Below are positions 6,456-7,443 of a DNA stretch of 7,443 nucleotides, piece by piece (the stretch's first letter is position 1; every line of letters begins with the position of its first letter). The position numbers and the translations under genes are program-made. Under the pieces are notes generated by a model. That model was not told the origin of the DNA. It searched no databases and saw only the letters and a list, made by a program, of their open reading frames with translations. Origin of the DNA: an uncultured Xanthobacteraceae bacterium. GTDB lineage: Bacteria > Pseudomonadota > Alphaproteobacteria > Rhizobiales > Xanthobacteraceae. Location: assembly GCA_955652195.1 (NCBI GenBank), contig CATPBC010000231.1:1-7443 (forward strand), written 5' to 3'.

Positions 6456-6530
6456 TAGTGCCACGAACCCGAAGTTCGCACAAGTTTGCGGAGCGCTTGG
6501 ATGCGAACTTCGGGTTCAGAAGCGGCACTA
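6456..6530. repeat. Palindromic intergenic repeat, copy 1 (REP/MITE-like)
   Basis: This is a 75-bp element with nested inverted repeats. The outer arms are TAGTGCC (6456-6462) and GGCACTA (6524-6530). The inner arms are perfect 16-mers, GAACCCGAAGTTCGCA (6465-6480) and its complement (6502-6517). Inside the loop CAAG (6481-6484) can pair with CTTG (6496-6499), extending the stem past a 2-nt bulge. The spacers between outer and inner arms are unequal, 2 nt on the left and 6 nt on the right. Each inner arm also contains its own small dyad, CGAAGTTCG. It begins 8 nt after the epimerase stop and could end that transcript as a stem-loop, but no T-run follows. The right arm aligns to copy 2 without gaps. 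Confidence 0.85.
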
Positions 6531-6545
6531 CAAGGATAGAAGTTG

Positions 6546-6568
6546 CTAGAACCTATCTCAAAATTGCC
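6546..6568 (+). repeat. Left terminal inverted repeat of the IS, with flanking CTAG
   Basis: The 23 bases match the complement of 7361-7383 without mismatch. The match stops at 6545/7384 on the outside. CTAG at 6546-6549 may be target DNA rather than IS. Confidence 0.9.
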
Positions 6569-6591
6569 GGTTGCTGTCGATCCGCTATAAG
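6564..6591 (+). promoter_or_regulatory. Candidate transposase promoter
   Basis: TTGCCG (6564-6569) overlaps the inner end of the left terminal repeat and lies 16 bp before TATAAG (6586-6591). Transcription would start close to the ATG at 6598, giving little or no leader and low translation, a common way to restrain transposase. The -35 match is weak and the call rests on pattern only. Confidence 0.35.
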
Positions 6592-6597
6592 AGTCGG

Positions 6598-7371
6598 ATG
6601 ATTCGGCTCACGGACGAGCAGTGGGAACGCATCCGGAAGCATTTTCCGGAAGAGCATATTCCGGATGGTCGTCCTGGGCGCAAGCCGATCCCGGCTCGTC
6701 GCGTGCTGGAAGCGGTACTGTGGATTCTCAACACCGGCGCGCAGTGGCACATGCTGCCGCAAAGCTATCCGAACTACAAAACGGTCCATCGGCGCTTTCA
6801 GACTTGGTGCCGCGAAGAGATTTTGCGGCAGGCGTTGACGGATGTCGCCAACGAGCTACGCGACAGCGGCGCGCTGGACGAAGAAGAATGTTTCATTGAC
6901 GCGACATTTGTGATGGCGAAGGGCGGTGGGGCCGAGATCGGGCCAACAAGGCGCGGAAAAGGTATGAAAATCATGGCGATAGTTGATCGCCATGGCTTGC
7001 CGCTGTCGGTCAGCACGCACGCGGCCAACCATCACGAAGTGCGCTTGGTGCAGCTGTGCTTCGACTTCTACATGATCGAAGCCAAGCCGGAGAATTTGAT
7101 CGGCGACCGCGCTTACGACAGCGATGCGCTGGACGAAGAGTTGCAACGAAACGGCATCGAGATGATCGCACCGCACCGCGCCAATCGCCGCAAGACGATT
7201 ACGCAAGATCGGCGACGGCTCGGCCGGTACCTGCGCCGCTGGCTCGTCGAGCGCTTCTTCGCCTGGATCCAGTGGCAGCGCCGCATCCTGGTCCGCTGGG
7301 AGTACTACCCCCAGAACTTCCTCGGCTTTGTTCAGCTCGCCTGCCTCGTTATCTTGTTCAGGCAATTTTGA
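6598..7371 (+). CDS. IS5-family DDE transposase
   Basis: This 257-residue transposase is encoded in one frame and needs no frameshift. The N-terminal part (about 1-75) is the DUF4096-like DNA-binding region: MIRLTDEQWERI, PDGRPGRKP, RRVLEAVLWILNTGAQWHMLP and YKTVHRRFQTW. The catalytic triad is visible as D101 (FIDATF), D170 (IGDRAYDSD) and E218 (RRWLVERFFAWIQWQRR), with the usual Y-(2)-R-(3)-E-(6)-K region here in its IS5-type form. The C-terminus is complete. I chose ATG 6598 because it begins the conserved MIRLTDEQW; a TTG at 6571 in frame would add nine residues inside IS sequence. A poor AAGAG (6589-6593) is the only ribosome-binding candidate. The stop codon lies within the right terminal repeat. 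The gene appears intact and probably active. Confidence 0.92.
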   Translation: MIRLTDEQWERIRKHFPEEHIPDGRPGRKPIPARRVLEAVLWILNTGAQWHMLPQSYPNYKTVHRRFQTWCREEILRQALTDVANELRDSGALDEEECFIDATFVMAKGGGAEIGPTRRGKGMKIMAIVDRHGLPLSVSTHAANHHEVRLVQLCFDFYMIEAKPENLIGDRAYDSDALDEELQRNGIEMIAPHRANRRKTITQDRRRLGRYLRRWLVERFFAWIQWQRRILVRWEYYPQNFLGFVQLACLVILFRQF

Positions 7372-7383
7372 GATAGGTTCTAG
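7361..7383 (-). repeat. Right terminal inverted repeat of the IS, with flanking CTAG
   Basis: This is the perfect inverted partner of 6546-6568. It contains the transposase stop codon (7369-7371). The last four bases, CTAG (7380-7383), are shared with the left edge of palindromic repeat copy 2. Confidence 0.9.
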
Positions 7384-7443
7384 TGTCCTTATCGATTCCG
7401 AAGTTCGTACGAGCGCGCCATAAATGCTTACGAACTTCGGAAT
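7381..7443. repeat. Palindromic intergenic repeat, copy 2, cut by window end
   Basis: The copy opens TAGTGTCC and has perfect 15-bp inverted arms, ATTCCGAAGTTCGTA (7395-7409) and its complement (7429-7443), with a 19-nt loop. Its left 29 bases (7381-7409) align without gaps to the complement of 6502-6530 in copy 1, sharing TAGTG, GA and CCGAAGTTCG, with several paired C/T differences. The right outer arm, expected to resemble GGACACTA, lies beyond the window. The IS sits directly against its left edge. Confidence 0.8.

Larger units (their letters stand above)
6546..7383 (+). mobile_element. Complete IS5-family insertion sequence with CTAG at both ends
   Basis: Positions 6546-6568 and 7361-7383 are perfect 23-bp inverted copies, reading inward CTAGAACCTATCTCAAAATT and then GCC. 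They enclose a single intact DDE transposase gene. The outer CTAG (6546-6549 and 7380-7383) is self-complementary, so it can be read either as a 4-bp target duplication or as part of the inverted repeats. If it is the duplication, the element is 6550-7379 (830 bp) with 19-bp ends. A 2-bp TA duplication (6547-6548 and 7381-7382) fits equally well. Size, single open frame and CTAG/TA target suit the IS427 group of IS5. The intact ends and gene suggest a recent or still mobile insertion. I do not recognise the named IS. Confidence 0.9.

Noticed and set aside
6465..6517. GAAC-N5-GTTC in both arms of palindrome copy 1 as LexA/SOS boxes
   Set aside because: The Rhizobiales LexA box is GTTC-N7-GTTC, the spacing here differs, and copy 2 does not keep the outer GAAC.
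6456..7443. The repeat units as a CRISPR array
   Set aside because: There are only two diverged palindromes, separated by an IS, with no regular repeat-spacer pattern and no cas gene.

Overview
The window is GC-rich chromosomal DNA. Its gene content and order suggest an alphaproteobacterium of the order Hyphomicrobiales (Rhizobiales), probably near Bradyrhizobium, Rhodopseudomonas or a Xanthobacteraceae relative. The main clue is the run DUF1285 - CoA pyrophosphatase - DUF6111 - CCA-adding enzyme, read away from a probable MoxR ATPase. This placement comes from recalled synteny and protein style, not from a search.

Layout. Positions 1-78 (minus) hold the first 26 codons of a probable MoxR-type ATPase that leaves the window. 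A 268-bp divergent spacer follows. Then comes a tightly packed plus-strand operon (347-3103) of four genes, each joined to the next by a 4-bp GTGA or ATGA overlap: a DUF1285 protein, a NUDIX CoA pyrophosphatase, a two-helix DUF6111 membrane protein and the CCA tRNA nucleotidyltransferase. It converges on a minus-strand GT21 (ceramide glucosyltransferase-like) membrane glycosyltransferase at 3169-4386. That gene shares a 172-bp divergent, relatively AT-rich spacer containing two dyads with a plus-strand LpxH-like metallophosphoesterase (4559-5380). An enolase-superfamily dipeptide epimerase / N-acetyl-D-glutamate racemase-like gene follows (5467-6447), with a perfect TATAAT only 8 nt before its ATG.

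The right end is mobile and repetitive DNA. A long palindromic repeat starts 8 nt after the epimerase stop (6456-6530). A complete IS5-family element follows (about 6550-7379, with CTAG on each side and one DDE transposase gene). The element is inserted in the CTAG at the left edge of a second, diverged copy of the same palindromic repeat (7381-7443), which runs to the window end.

How the parts fit together: the four-gene operon looks like housekeeping (tRNA 3'-end maturation, CoA/nucleotide clean-up and two conserved genes of unknown role). The divergent glycosyltransferase/phosphoesterase pair suggests envelope glycolipid metabolism. The epimerase suggests peptidoglycan-peptide or D-glutamate recycling. 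I see no defence system, CRISPR array, tRNA or rRNA. The least ordinary part is the palindromic repeat family and the IS placed at its edge.
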